A DNA stretch of 64,000 bases from Saccharomycopsis malanga (GCA_004014935.1 CP025325.1:682001-746000); one strand, 5' to 3'; shown: positions 1-9,038, numbered from the stretch's first letter. The notes: generated by a model from the sequence alone, not told the origin. Program-made: numbers and translations.

Positions 1-88
1 GACATGATTGGGCTTTTCCCCTTGGACATGGCGCGTATATACCAAACTGGTATGCACTGGGCTTGAAATATATGATATTATGTATCTT
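1..88 (+). repeat. SINE-A copy, 3' part, cut by window edge
   Basis: The sequence matches the 3' half of the SINE-A family: the GCGCGTATATAC block, then CACTGGGCTTGAAATAT and an AT-rich tail. The head lies outside the window. Confidence 0.75.
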
Positions 89-199
89 AAATCCTTGACG
101 GCGTACCAAAACAGTTGACGATTGGTGAATTAACAAATGTCTTGAAATACTGGACAGAAAATCACCATCAATAGACAGTATATATATATACTCGATTGA

Positions 200-430
200 A
201 TAATAACCTCCTACATTCGAACCAAAGTAAATCTCAGTATACGCACCATTTCTAAAGAGACTTGGCAAAACCCAGTGACCAAATTCCAAACAGCTCCATA
301 ATATTGTCATTCAATTAAAATGTAAGGTCGTATTTCAGCATTTGTATTACAAACAGTTACACTTGCCTATCGAATCACATTCAGCATCGTTAAAATTGTT
401 TGTTTCGGGAGTCAAACCCGGGTGCCTGTA
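200..430 (-). repeat. SINE-A copy, diverged
   Basis: Read on the minus strand it has a B-box-like segment (CGGGTTTGACTCCCG), the body with the AAGTGTAACTG-type block, and a diverged tail at the low-coordinate end. The A-box part of the head is missing, so it is 5'-truncated or heavily decayed. Confidence 0.65.
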
Positions 431-434
431 AAAG

Positions 435-669
435 TATTATTTGTTAAACTTTTTATTATCACTATGAACAATATTCGCATCAATCATCCTAATATATGTA
501 AAGCATTTCAATAAAAAAATAGTTGGTTACCATAAAAGCCAACATTTACTCTACTTTCTATTGCTCTTCTTGTATCATTTTACCAATAGTATTATTCGCT
601 AAACTTTTTATTATTACTATGAACAATATTCGCATCAATCATCCTAATCTATGTAAAGCATTTCAATAA
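435..669. repeat. 80 bp direct repeat, two copies
   Basis: Positions 435-513 and 591-669 are nearly identical (shared core AACAATATTCGCATCAATCA) and separated by about 77 bp. No coding potential is seen. It looks like a local duplication in intergenic DNA. Confidence 0.8.
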
Positions 670-934
670 CCTTTTTAGGTTTCTGACAGTCTAGTTGACA
701 CCTCCTAAACTTTAGTCTTTTTACAGTCAGCTATCGTTTTCTGTTCAATACAAAACCATCTTAATATTTAATAATAGCATATAATAAGCCGAAGACGCAA
801 ACATTGTTTGATAAGTGAAGACGGATTCAAACGTGTTTCAATAAAAAGTGGTGCCCTAGAAATGATGGGCTGATTATTGACTGTTGGTAATGTTATGTTT
901 TCAAACAGCCATTCAAAATCATTGATAAGTGATA

Positions 935-1275
935 TAAACAATTTGAGCAATTGATAATACTGATATGATCACTCTGGATAATAAGTGGTATGATCGATTT
1001 CAAACAATTGATAATACTGATATAATCAATCTAAACAATTAATAAGTGATATAATCAATCTAAACAATTGATAATACTAATATAAACAATCTAAACAATT
1101 GATAATACTAATATAATCAATTTCAAACAATTAATAAGTGATATAATCACCCCTCAACAATTAATAAGTGATATAATCAATCTCAACAATTAATAAGTGA
1201 TATAATCAATCTAAACAATTGATAATACTAATATAATCAATCTCAACAATTAATAATACTAAAATAATCAAATTA
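935..1275. repeat. AT-rich minisatellite, unit about 31 bp
   Basis: Roughly eleven degenerate units alternate between AACAATTGATAATACTAATA and AACAATTAATAAGTGATATA, each followed by ATCAATCT. The array lies downstream of PHO86 and has no coding potential. Confidence 0.8.
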
Positions 1276-1293
1276 CTCAATTATATACATATA

Positions 1294-1400
1294 TTCATAT
1301 ATTTCTAGCCCAACAAGGTCCATCATAATATTCTCACCAGTGTTGCTGTTACGTCTTTTTCTCTTACCCCACTGACCACTGAGCCAAATGGCCCAGAGGA
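1294..1400 (-). repeat. SINE-A copy, internally deleted
   Basis: The head with the A box (TGGCTCAGTGGTCAG) is at the high-coordinate end and a short tail at the low end; most of the body is missing. It ends a few bases from the PHO86 stop codon, so it probably lies in that gene's 3' UTR. Confidence 0.7.
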
Positions 1401-1407
1401 ACATTCA

Positions 1408-2247
1408 CTATTGCTCATAAAGATACAAATTCTTTTCAAAGCCATATAGCGACCCCAAGAGGCCAGGCAACGGTATGGAGCTGATTTTCTCAAACCCTTT
1501 TGCAGCAAGAAGCTGACTCAATTCCTTGTCAAAGGAGTACGATTCGATTTTCAAGCTGAAAGGGCCATTTCCTGCAGATTCTTTTGCATGTTTGACAGCC
1601 AAATCCACAAGATCCTCGAAAAGACCTGCTTTTACATAGACCTTCTTTACGCTCAATACAGAAACTCTGAAGATGGTGGCATCGTTTAGAACAGACACCA
1701 CGGCAATGGGACACTCTCTATATACGATGATCTTTACATTATCCAACGTCATCTTGCTCAACCGTTTCAAGTGCTTTTCCTCTACGTAGGCAAACTGCTT
1801 CAAATCTGCACCAAAAGCCTCCTTGCCATTATCCTTGGCAATGCTACTGCTTGCTTCCCCAAGAAAGTCTCCGCTCATCTTCGCATACAACAACGGCATG
1901 GCAAACGTCGCCATGAAGAACATCAAGCTCTGCACCATCACAGCAGGGTCGTGTTTTTGGATTTGATACAATACCTGCCAGCCATTGTATTCCACCAACT
2001 CTCGGTATCTAAACCCTACAAAACCGACATTTACGGCCGTAAGAAACAACGCAGTCACAGGATGCCAGAACACCGCCAACGAAAGCTTCGAATATAGCTG
2101 ATTATACTGGTCAGCAGCATAATTGAGTGCTGCATTGCAATATTCCGGTGTTAAACTCTGAATGTGCATCTCCGGATCAGCATTATCATCAAGTCCTTGC
2201 GTTATATCCTGCCCTACTTGCTCTACCAACACCTTTCCCATCTTCAT
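1408..2247 (-). CDS. PHO86: Pho86-like ER membrane protein for phosphate transporter exit
   Basis: The 279-residue protein has a soluble N-terminus, two hydrophobic segments (about residues 57-78 and 101-121) and a cytosolic domain of about 150 residues with an acetyltransferase-like feel. This layout fits yeast Pho86 (311 residues in S. cerevisiae), an ER protein needed for export of the phosphate transporter Pho84. The identification rests on general similarity and layout, not on a diagnostic motif. It is supported by a perfect Pho4-type CACGTGGG about 150 bp upstream of the start, as expected for a PHO-regulon gene. The start could be Met1 or Met3; both are in frame and close together. The stop is followed at once by a SINE-A fragment. 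Confidence 0.6.
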   Translation of the reverse strand: MKMGKVLVEQVGQDITQGLDDNADPEMHIQSLTPEYCNAALNYAADQYNQLYSKLSLAVFWHPVTALFLTAVNVGFVGFRYRELVEYNGWQVLYQIQKHDPAVMVQSLMFFMATFAMPLLYAKMSGDFLGEASSSIAKDNGKEAFGADLKQFAYVEEKHLKRLSKMTLDNVKIIVYRECPIAVVSVLNDATIFRVSVLSVKKVYVKAGLFEDLVDLAVKHAKESAGNGPFSLKIESYSFDKELSQLLAAKGFEKISSIPLPGLLGSLYGFEKNLYLYEQ

Positions 2248-2394
2248 ATGTCACACGACTCGTCCGATTCAAAAGTTTTCCACAATTTCTCCAAGAAAAT
2301 ACCACCTTTTAAACAAAATAAAAACTATTCACCATCCTCGGCCATAATGTAAGCCGCATGCTCATCGTCCCAATACAGTAATTATCACCAGACG

Positions 2395-2402
2395 CACGTG
2401 GG
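2395..2402 (+). promoter_or_regulatory. Pho4-type site CACGTGGG
   Basis: The octamer CACGTGGG, preceded by G, is the high-affinity form of the Pho4 bHLH site known from PHO5 UASp2. It lies about 150 bp upstream of the PHO86 start, which suggests phosphate-starvation control. CACGTG alone would also fit Cbf1; the GGG flank favours Pho4. Confidence 0.6.
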
Positions 2403-2564
2403 TCAAAAAAAGCCATGGCTCAGTTGGTTTGGTTACGAGCGATGTGTTATCCACCTAATGTTAGTTTCAAGTGGTATTATTGGTTGTAAACTTCTGTATT
2501 TTATGGGTTGATCGACTAGATGTATTTAGATCCATTCGTCGTTGTTTGTTTTTGCATGGGTTGC

Positions 2565-2775
2565 TTTATTTTATTAATTCTTACTGGCTGGACTTGTTAG
2601 TTGGTATTCACAGCCACTTGTCTTGATATATTGACGAGTCTACCCTATTGCTTAGAGCATTCCAAATCCTTCTGGAGATTGCATGCTCCTACTCGCCCAG
2701 CATAAGCCTTAAAACACTATTATGGCTCATTTTTTGCACTCTGTTACAACTTGCTAATTCTGGAGGATTGCATTC
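2565..2775 (-). repeat. Dispersed repeat family D
   Basis: The reverse complement carries GGTAGACTCGT and CTAACAAGTCCAGCCAGTAAG, matching the copies near 9.1, 21.4, 40.5 and 46 kb. It is diverged and has no coding potential. It occupies the gap between PHO86 and UTP9. Confidence 0.55.
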
Positions 2776-2807
2776 ATGTTGGCGACTTGCATGAAACGTG
2801 CATAAAT

Positions 2808-2841
2808 GAGATGAGCTTGCGGGTAACGGCAAAAAAATTTT
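2808..2841 (+). promoter_or_regulatory. UTP9 promoter: PAC-like, Reb1-like and RRPE motifs
   Basis: Within 34 bp are GAGATGAGCT (2808-2817, one mismatch from PAC), CGGGTAA (2820-2826, Reb1 consensus) and AAAAATTTT (2833-2841, RRPE). PAC plus RRPE is the classic promoter signature of yeast ribosome-biogenesis genes. The cluster is 165-198 bp upstream of the UTP9 ATG. Confidence 0.65.
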
Positions 2842-3005
2842 ATAGATTTATTTTTCAGTATTATAAGGCCCATATATAGAGGCTATAATGAGCAGAATTA
2901 ACTAGTCGAGTGGTGATTGGACAGGGTTAATTGCGATCAAAGTTGGTTGAGTTGCAATTGTAGGGGTCCTGAGTATAGGTCAGTTTGAATAGTATAGAGT
3001 TAGAG

Positions 3006-4922
3006 ATGCTGTTTGGAAAGATTGAGCGGGATCAAGTTTCGGTCTTGAGTGATGGCGGAAGATTTTATGTTTGTGGGTTCAACAGAGGGGTTAGATCGGA
3101 AGTAAGGTTGTACAGTGTTGCCCCGGGGCTTGCGGAAGGCGGCGAGAGCAAAAAAAGAGCGGTTTCAGACGAGTTTTTGCAGCAGATCAAGACGATTGAG
3201 TTGAGTAAAGATAAGATTAGTTTTGTAGGATTTGTAACTGTGCAGGCAAAAGAAAAGGAATCTGGCAGAAAGAACAAGAGAAAGTTGGACGAGGAGCGTT
3301 CTGGGCGGCAGATGGCTCAGGAAGAGGCGTTTTTGGTGGTTGTGCTAAGCTGTGGCGATGTAAATGTGTATACCACCACTGCGGAGACAGAGACAGAGAC
3401 AGAGCCTATATTGACGATTTTGCGAAAAAAGGCTGTCAAGGCGGTATTCCAGACCTCTGTGGATGCTGAGACGTTTTGTATTGTAGATGTGGACGGCTGG
3501 TTGGAGACGTATTCGGTGTATTCGGGCAAAACGGTTTGCAAGACGAGATTGAGCAATGCAAATGGCGCAGTCACCGGTGCTGGATCTGGCCAGATATTGC
3601 ATGTATCACTGGTGCACGACGGGATGGAGATTGCTGTAGTTGATGCAGGGACCGGGGAGGTGGTGGACTCAGTAGACGTGGCGAAGGAAGAAGAAACAGG
3701 CAACGTGGTGCAGATAGAAAGATCGCTATTGCATGCTGACGACTTGCTCTATATTCTTGCGGCCGAGAGCAGCCATATATATGTGTATTCGCAGAAGGGC
3801 CGCAAGATTGTGCATCGGTTGAACTTCAGCTCACAGCAGCCAGCACACTTTGGGCTTGTGCAGATGAAGCAAACCGAGTATGTAGTGGGCTTTGACCGCC
3901 TAAACACGTCGTTCGAGGTGTTCAAATGCGCATTCAGAAAGAACAGCGTCAACGTGAACACCACAGTGCAGGCCAGCTTGGATATCAGCCCAGACGGCCA
4001 AGCCGTGGATGCTCTCCATGTCGTGATGTTGGCCAATAAGGCTGCTGTTGTCGCCGCATCCAACACACACGCCCCACAGGCCAAATTGGCAGCATACAGT
4101 CTTCCCAAGTTGGTAGCAGCCAAGGAAAAACAGCCGGTTTTGGAGTTGGTGCTTCCGGAACAGCCTAAACAGGCAAAACAACATGGGAACCAAACCAACG
4201 GGTCGCGAGCCAATATTAGCAAGATCAAACGAACCGGAGACGCTAGTCTTGATTCTCTCCTTGTAGAGTTTCGTGCTGTGAAAGGAGAGGTCGAGCCGTT
4301 GGTTGGATTCTGTGTGGAAAACAATTTCAACATAGTTTTAATCAAAACTGTGCTCAAAAACGCCAAACCTGCAGAAATCGATAGTCTTTTAACCGCTTTC
4401 TTGAAGCATTTCTTCAAAAACACCAGCAACACTTCCACTGTCGCCAGCAGCGATATCGAGGACTTGGCGTACTTGAAGTTGAGCAACTGGTTCAAGTATA
4501 TCTTGATAGCAAACGGTGGCTACATGGTGAAGACCAGCACGCCAAAGAAACTGCATCTTTTGAAGAGATTCCAGGAAAAAATACGCCACGACAACGAACA
4601 CTTGAACGACTTGCTCCAGTTGCAGGGCAAACTAACTCTCTTGATGTCACAATACGAATTGCGTAACCAGAGCAAAGTAGAAGCTGATCAAGCCGATTCT
4701 GCAGAAGATGACGATGACGAGGACTTTGACAGCACATATCTCAATAGCGGCAGCAAAACTCATAAGCAATTGTTGAACAATGTCTTGAAAGATGCCGGAT
4801 CAACAGAAGGTGTCCAACTCATTGAGGAAGACGAGCTTATTTATGAAAATGGCGAGGCTGACGAGGCCGATGATAACGATGACGAGGTCGAGGAGGAGGA
4901 AAACGAAGAAGACGAAGATTGA
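3006..4922 (+). CDS. UTP9: UTP9, U3 snoRNP (t-UTP) subunit for 18S rRNA
   Basis: The protein has 638 residues from the first ATG; the same frame is open 21 bases further up but only with a TTG, and a stop precedes that. The N-terminal half is beta-propeller-like. Features shared with yeast Utp9 are a KRKLDE stretch near residue 93, a Utp12-type C-terminal domain (NWFKYILIANGGYMVK, then LLQLQGKLTLLMSQYELR at about 545-562) and an ending EEDELIYENGE followed by an acidic tail. Utp9 belongs to the t-UTP subcomplex, which links rDNA transcription to early 18S pre-rRNA processing in the nucleolus. Its paralogue Utp5 shares the C-terminal domain; the KRKLDE and YENGE stretches favour Utp9. The promoter carries ribosome-biogenesis motifs. 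Confidence 0.8.
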   Translation: MLFGKIERDQVSVLSDGGRFYVCGFNRGVRSEVRLYSVAPGLAEGGESKKRAVSDEFLQQIKTIELSKDKISFVGFVTVQAKEKESGRKNKRKLDEERSGRQMAQEEAFLVVVLSCGDVNVYTTTAETETETEPILTILRKKAVKAVFQTSVDAETFCIVDVDGWLETYSVYSGKTVCKTRLSNANGAVTGAGSGQILHVSLVHDGMEIAVVDAGTGEVVDSVDVAKEEETGNVVQIERSLLHADDLLYILAAESSHIYVYSQKGRKIVHRLNFSSQQPAHFGLVQMKQTEYVVGFDRLNTSFEVFKCAFRKNSVNVNTTVQASLDISPDGQAVDALHVVMLANKAAVVAASNTHAPQAKLAAYSLPKLVAAKEKQPVLELVLPEQPKQAKQHGNQTNGSRANISKIKRTGDASLDSLLVEFRAVKGEVEPLVGFCVENNFNIVLIKTVLKNAKPAEIDSLLTAFLKHFFKNTSNTSTVASSDIEDLAYLKLSNWFKYILIANGGYMVKTSTPKKLHLLKRFQEKIRHDNEHLNDLLQLQGKLTLLMSQYELRNQSKVEADQADSAEDDDDEDFDSTYLNSGSKTHKQLLNNVLKDAGSTEGVQLIEEDELIYENGEADEADDNDDEVEEEENEEDED

Positions 4923-4956
4923 GTACCCTTTTTTTATTATATTAATAGACATATAG

Positions 4957-5017
4957 CCCTGGGCCGGACGGCTCAGTGGTTAGTTTTTTTGATATGTACT
5001 GGGCTGGAAATATATGA
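4957..5017 (+). repeat. SINE-A copy reduced to head plus tail
   Basis: A tRNA-like head (GGGCCGGACGGCTCAGTGG) is followed almost directly by the 3' end (GATATGTACTGGGCTGGAAA). The body is missing. It lies directly downstream of UTP9. Confidence 0.7.
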
Positions 5018-5170
5018 CTGTCATTATCATTAGGATGATTTTCTGTTGAATAAAAAGTATAAAATCAAATTCTTATCATGTAAAAAGATGAAAAGGTCAA
5101 ATAATGCTTAGAATGAGCTCAATGTTGATTGATTCATTAATATCTTGAATTTTCACCCAAAAATATTGCT

Positions 5171-5275
5171 TAGCCACTGGGCCATTTGGCTCTGTTATTA
5201 TTACTACGTACTGGACTTGAAATGTAAGATTATGATTGCCATTACTACGTACTGGGCTTCAAATATATGATATTA
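5171..5275 (+). repeat. SINE-A head followed by two 3'-end copies
   Basis: The head start (AGCCACTGGGCCATTTGGCTC) is followed by two tandem 3' ends (TACGTACTGGACTTGAAAT and TACGTACTGGGCTTCAAAT). It is a rearranged, internally deleted copy. Confidence 0.65.
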
Positions 5276-5302
5276 TCAAACCAATGTGAAGCATTATCAA
5301 TA

Positions 5303-5341
5303 ATACCTAAAACATTCCCACTCAAATCAACTTTTAGGTAT
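5303..5341. repeat. 10 bp inverted repeat, potential hairpin
   Basis: ATACCTAAAA (5303-5312) and TTTTAGGTAT (5332-5341) are perfect reverse complements around a 19-base loop. A related but diverged arrangement stands at about 29176-29260, so it appears to belong to the flank of block B. Confidence 0.6.
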
Positions 5342-5447
5342 TAATCCAAGAATTAACCGATACTTGTGACAATCAAGGCTTACCAATTGCCAAAATATAC
5401 CCTCGAAAAGTAAAGATATTCTGTCTTTTTAACAAAAATACGCCTAT

Positions 5448-5890
5448 ATGCCTTACTGTTGTCCAGTGGCCAAGTTGGTTGGGCCATCATGCGCCACGCA
5501 AAACAAGTGTGGCGTTCCTCACTTTGGTGTTTGGGACTCGATTCCCGCTCTTGTCGTTTTAGCGTAGCCATCCAACGTTTTCTTGAATTAATATAGTGCT
5601 ACACAGGTTACTATAATTTTGAAACACGTACAGTATAATTTTAAAAATTTTTGCTATATTATAGTACTATTACAAATATAGAATATCAAAGTTTCGCAGA
5701 AATTTCTGATAAAACAGAAAATTGGCAATTTTTCCAAAAAGATGATATTTCTAAATCATATTCTAGAGTCTTTTCAGCAAACAAAATCATACAAAAGTTA
5801 CACTTCTACAGTCTTCACATTCTACAGTTTTATACCATATACTCTGTTTCGAGATTTGGCTTTTACATAGTAGTTAATAGTGAAAAAGTT
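5448..5890 (+). repeat. SINE-B copy 1
   Basis: The head has a leucine/serine-tRNA-like A box (GTGGCCAAGTTGGTT), a GCGCCACGC...GTGTGGCG pairing and a B-box-like GGGACTCGATTCCCGC. About 330 bp of AT-rich body follows. The body matches the copies at 14.2-14.8 kb and 59.6-60.2 kb on the other strand. The 3' part kept in copy 2 is missing. Confidence 0.65.
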
Positions 5891-6250
5891 TTTTTTTTGT
5901 TTTTTTTGCCATAGTTTTCAATAGCCACTGGGACGTTTGGCTCATATACAAGTTAGTGACAATTATACAGAGCATATTTGCTGGTCTTATCTTACAATCC
6001 CTAAATGAATTTTACCCTAATGCTTCAGTTTACCAATGATAATGTTTAGGCTTGAATGAGTACATAACTGACAATTTTTACCTGCTATAAAACTATTTCA
6101 GTAGAATTCTAATAATAAATTAAATCTAATTTACTGTTTATTTTCTCTAGATAAAAGCAAACAAGTATAATAGTTGTAACTTGAAGTGATGGTATATTCA
6201 AAAAAATTTATACCTTTACAGGCACTAATCAACCCAAGAAAGCACTGTAA

Positions 6251-6316
6251 AAGCACCATGTAAGCACCATGTAAGCACCATGTAAGCACCATGTAAGCAC
6301 CATGTAAGCACCATGC
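6251..6316. repeat. 11 bp tandem array (AAGCACCATGT)x6
   Basis: Six perfect or near-perfect 11 bp units. The duplicate block at 30.6 kb has only about two, so the array changed length after the duplication. Confidence 0.9.
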
Positions 6317-6352
6317 ATCGCTCATGTACCTTCTCATGCAAGGCCTTTGAAG

Positions 6353-6421
6353 CTTGAAAAAATCCCCAATTTTACCAAGGGGTTAATCAGGCGATTTCGG
6401 GGATTTTTGCCAATTTTCAAG
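6353..6421 (+). repeat. Fold-back element copy 1
   Basis: This 69 bp segment begins CTTGAAAA and ends TTTTCAAG, with internal AAAATCCCC pairing with GGGGATTTT. The centre is CCAAGGGGTTAATCAGGCGA. The same core recurs at 21.1, 30.7 and 32.7 kb, including outside block B. Confidence 0.75.
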
Positions 6422-6931
6422 AAAACCACGTGACATGAAATGTACTGTCTTGCATCAACATGTATCTCTGTTGCAATGTGAATACTTGTCTATGCACTCT
6501 TGCATTCCAATCTTTCGTCTTTCAATTAAACGCCATAAAACTTAACTGTCAAATAGAAAAAACAAAAAACAAATGACTTTTCAATCATCAACTTTATAAC
6601 TCGTGGAATGGTTATTTTGTAACGTGGCAGCCGAATCTATAGCTTCCCGTATGGCTATATATATGTAAGTAAACTGTACATATCACGAGACCCAGCTAAT
6701 CATAGAGCCCATTGAAATGGTATATTATAATTATGAGCACTGCATTTACAAAACGATTCCTTTGATATGAAATAATATGCAAGCTCCTGTTGACGAATGC
6801 GAGTATCATAGGAGCTCATCGCCTTACCCGGCGGGAATGCGGCTGCAGAATTATTCACATAGTTCCTCATTTGGAAATTTATAAATATACACAAAAGTCC
6901 ATGTTACACAAAAAGAACCTCACTTGAGGTG

Positions 6932-6947
6932 TCACGTGATGACGTAA
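6932..6947. promoter_or_regulatory. TCACGTGATGACGTAA, conserved bHLH plus bZIP-like motif
   Basis: A palindromic TCACGTGA (Cbf1-type) overlaps a TGACGTAA (CRE/AP-1-type). It is identical in all three block B copies (also 8542-8557 and 31239-31254). No gene is attached to it, so a function is not shown. Confidence 0.4.
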
Positions 6948-6964
6948 GGATCACATTTTTGTGC

Positions 6965-7040
6965 ATAATCTGCCATAATCTGCCATATTCTGCCATATTC
7001 TGCCATAATCTGCCATAATCTGCCATAATCTGCCATATAC
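6965..7040. repeat. 10 bp tandem array (TCTGCCATAA)x8
   Basis: About eight units with TAATC/TATTC variants. The other two block B copies have about five and three, so this array also varies in length. Confidence 0.85.
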
Positions 7041-7230
7041 TGGCATAATATTGCCTTACATTGCATATGTAATAATCAGCTGACTGCCGCATATGTCTGT
7101 ATCACACCATTATGCCATATACTCACATAATAGTACCTTACATTGCATATGCGCCTCTCACACCAATACTGCATTATCCTGCATATGCTTCTATCATACC
7201 ATTCTGCCAGATTCTCACAGGTTGCATAGC

Positions 7231-7450
7231 ATAACATAACATAACATAACATAACATAACATAACATAACATAACATAACATAACATAACATAACATAAC
7301 ATAACATAACATAACATAACATAACATAACATAACATAACATAACATAACATAACATAACATAACATAACATAACATAACATAACATAACATAACATAAC
7401 ATAACATAACATAACATAACATAACATAACCTAACATAACCTAACATAGC
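7231..7450. repeat. Pentanucleotide array (ATAAC)n, about 44 units
   Basis: About 220 bp of almost perfect ATAAC repeats grade into CTAAC and ATAGC units at the right. The minus strand is open in several frames only because of the repeat; it is not a gene. Confidence 0.95.
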
Positions 7451-7556
7451 ATAGCATAGCATAGCATAGCAGAACGTAGCACAACATAGCATAGCATTGC
7501 ACAATATAGCATTGCATTACCTTACATACTGAAAGCATACTGTATGCTGCAAATAT

Positions 7557-7902
7557 GTTGAATAATATCATATATTTCAAGCCCAGTCAGTACATATCAG
7601 TTTCGTATATACGCGTTATGTCTAAGGGGACTTGGTAAAACCCAGTGGGGAAAACCCAATAATGTCCCGGTCATTGTTAGCTGCCCACCGTCTTTTTCCT
7701 GAACTCCCGATGGATTGGAAAGTTAGCACTTGACTTTGGTCTAGGTCGTGTTTCAGACTGTTGCATTTGCCTGTGAGTCACGTTCTGTATCGTAAAAAGC
7801 AGCGAGTAAAAGTGTCGTCTTGGGAATCGAACCCATCTTCCTGTTAGGTCTTGTTTTTCTCTTCTTTGAGAGCATGGACCACTGTGCCAAATAGCCCAGT
7901 GG
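7557..7902 (-). repeat. SINE-A copy with 12 bp target-site duplication
   Basis: A near full-length copy with head at the right (A box region, B-box GGGTTCGATTCCC) and tail at the left (TTGAAATATATGATATTATT). It is flanked by identical TGCTGCAAATAT at 7545-7556 and 7903-7914. The related block B copy 3 has the uninterrupted sequence at 8988-8999, so the pre-insertion site is visible. Confidence 0.85.
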
Positions 7903-7914
7903 TGCTGCAAATAT

Positions 7915-8351
7915 ATTTGAAAATTAAAAAGGTATATTAAGAATATATAAAATCAAATATCTTCTGTTTCGCTCAATTATAACACACATAGAGCATCATT
8001 TCGCTTCATATTCATCACTCTGACTTTTCAAACAATCTTTCCAGATTATCGGGTAGTTTCTTTGTTTATATTAAGTTGTCAGTCGAGCCCCACAATGAAA
8101 GCGTCTGAATAACTGTTCTAAATCAGATCATTTACAATGGTGGCAGAATCTATATCTCTCCTTCAATTTATATACTTGCTTCTTGGACATACTTCAAAGA
8201 AAAATAACTTAAGTATTGTTAGAAGAATTCATATCTCTGGCTTTTGCAGTAACTCCACTAATTTTATTAGGCCTACTGCATTATGTGCTAGCTGGCCATT
8301 TATTATCAATATAAACCATATTAAATCAAGACATCTTATTCTTCTGTAAGT
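7915..8351. other. Intergenic, nothing recognised
   Basis: AT-rich sequence between a SINE-A copy and block B copy 3. A 70-codon frame from 8137 resembles nothing I know and has no conserved feature. I see no gene. Confidence 0.5.
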
Positions 8352-9002
8352 ATTCTTTACAAAACGATTCACTTGATATGCAATAATAAGCAAGCTCCTG
8401 TTGACGAATGCGACTATCATAGGCGCTCATCGCCGTACCCGGCGGGAATGAGGCTGTTGAAATATTTACATATTTCCTCATTAGGAAAGTTATAAACATA
8501 CACAAAAGTCCATGTTACACAAAAAGGATCTCACTTGAGGTGTCACGTGATGACGTAAGGATCACATTTTTGTGCATATTCTGCCATAATCTGCCATATA
8601 CTGGCATAATATTGCCTTACATTGCATATGTAATAATCAGCTGACTGCCGCATATGTCTGTATCACACCATTATGCCATATACTCACATAATAGTACCTT
8701 ACATTGCATATGCGCCTCTCACACCACAACTGCATTATCCTGCATATGCTTCTATCACACCATTCTGCCAGATTCTCACAGGTTGCATAGCATGGCATAA
8801 CATAATATAACATAGCATAGCACAACATAGCATAGCACAACATAGCATAGCACAACATAGCATAGCACAACATAGCATAGCATAGCACAACATAGCATAG
8901 CACAACATAGCATAGCATAGCACAACATAGCATAGCATAGCACAGCATGGCATTGCATTACGACTTACATTCTGAAAGCATACAGCATGCTGCAAATATA
9001 GT
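8352..9002 (+). repeat. Block B copy 3 (3' part only)
   Basis: Matches 6735-7556, starting at TTACAAAACGATTC, with more mismatches than copies 1 and 2 have with each other. It holds the TCACGTGATGACGTAA motif, three TCTGCCATAA units and a pentanucleotide array. It ends at the empty-site counterpart of the SINE-A insertion at 7557. Confidence 0.8.
8796..8945. repeat. Pentanucleotide array of ATAGC and ACAAC units
   Basis: About 30 five-base units, mostly ATAGC and ACAAC, at the same place in block B where copy 1 has ATAAC units. Both unit types are one change from ATAAC, so the arrays probably share an origin. Confidence 0.9.
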
Positions 9003-9038
9003 TGGCAAGCACCTCTTAAAAAAGAGTGTTAAATTGTG

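Larger units (their letters stand above)
5388..7556 (+). repeat. Block B copy 1 (segmental duplication)
   Basis: From 5388 the sequence is nearly identical to 29408 onward, in the same order: SINE-B, a SINE-A head relic (AGCCACTGGGACGTTTGGCTC at 5922), an 11 bp array, the fold-back element, a TCACGTGATGACGTAA motif, a 10 bp TCTGCCATAA array and then a tandem array. A block of about 310 bp present in copy 2 is absent here. The few mismatches suggest a recent duplication. No credible gene lies inside. Confidence 0.85.

Noticed and set aside
2985-3005. Upstream start for UTP9 at 2985
   Set aside because: The codon is TTG; the first in-frame ATG is at 3006 and a stop lies just above.
3006-4922. 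UTP5 as identity of the t-UTP gene
   Set aside because: The C-terminal domain is shared, but the KRKLDE stretch and the YENGE ending match Utp9 better as I remember it.
6965-7040. CRISPR-like regular repeats
   Set aside because: Simple tandem arrays without spacers, in a eukaryotic genome.
7231-7450. Telomere-like repeat
   Set aside because: ATAAC units have no G-rich strand typical of telomeres and lie inside a dispersed block.
7076-7504. Minus-strand frames rich in MLCYV repeats
   Set aside because: Direct result of the ATAAC pentanucleotide array.
8137-8349. Small gene of 70 codons
   Set aside because: No conserved feature, no similarity recognised, AT-rich composition like its surroundings.
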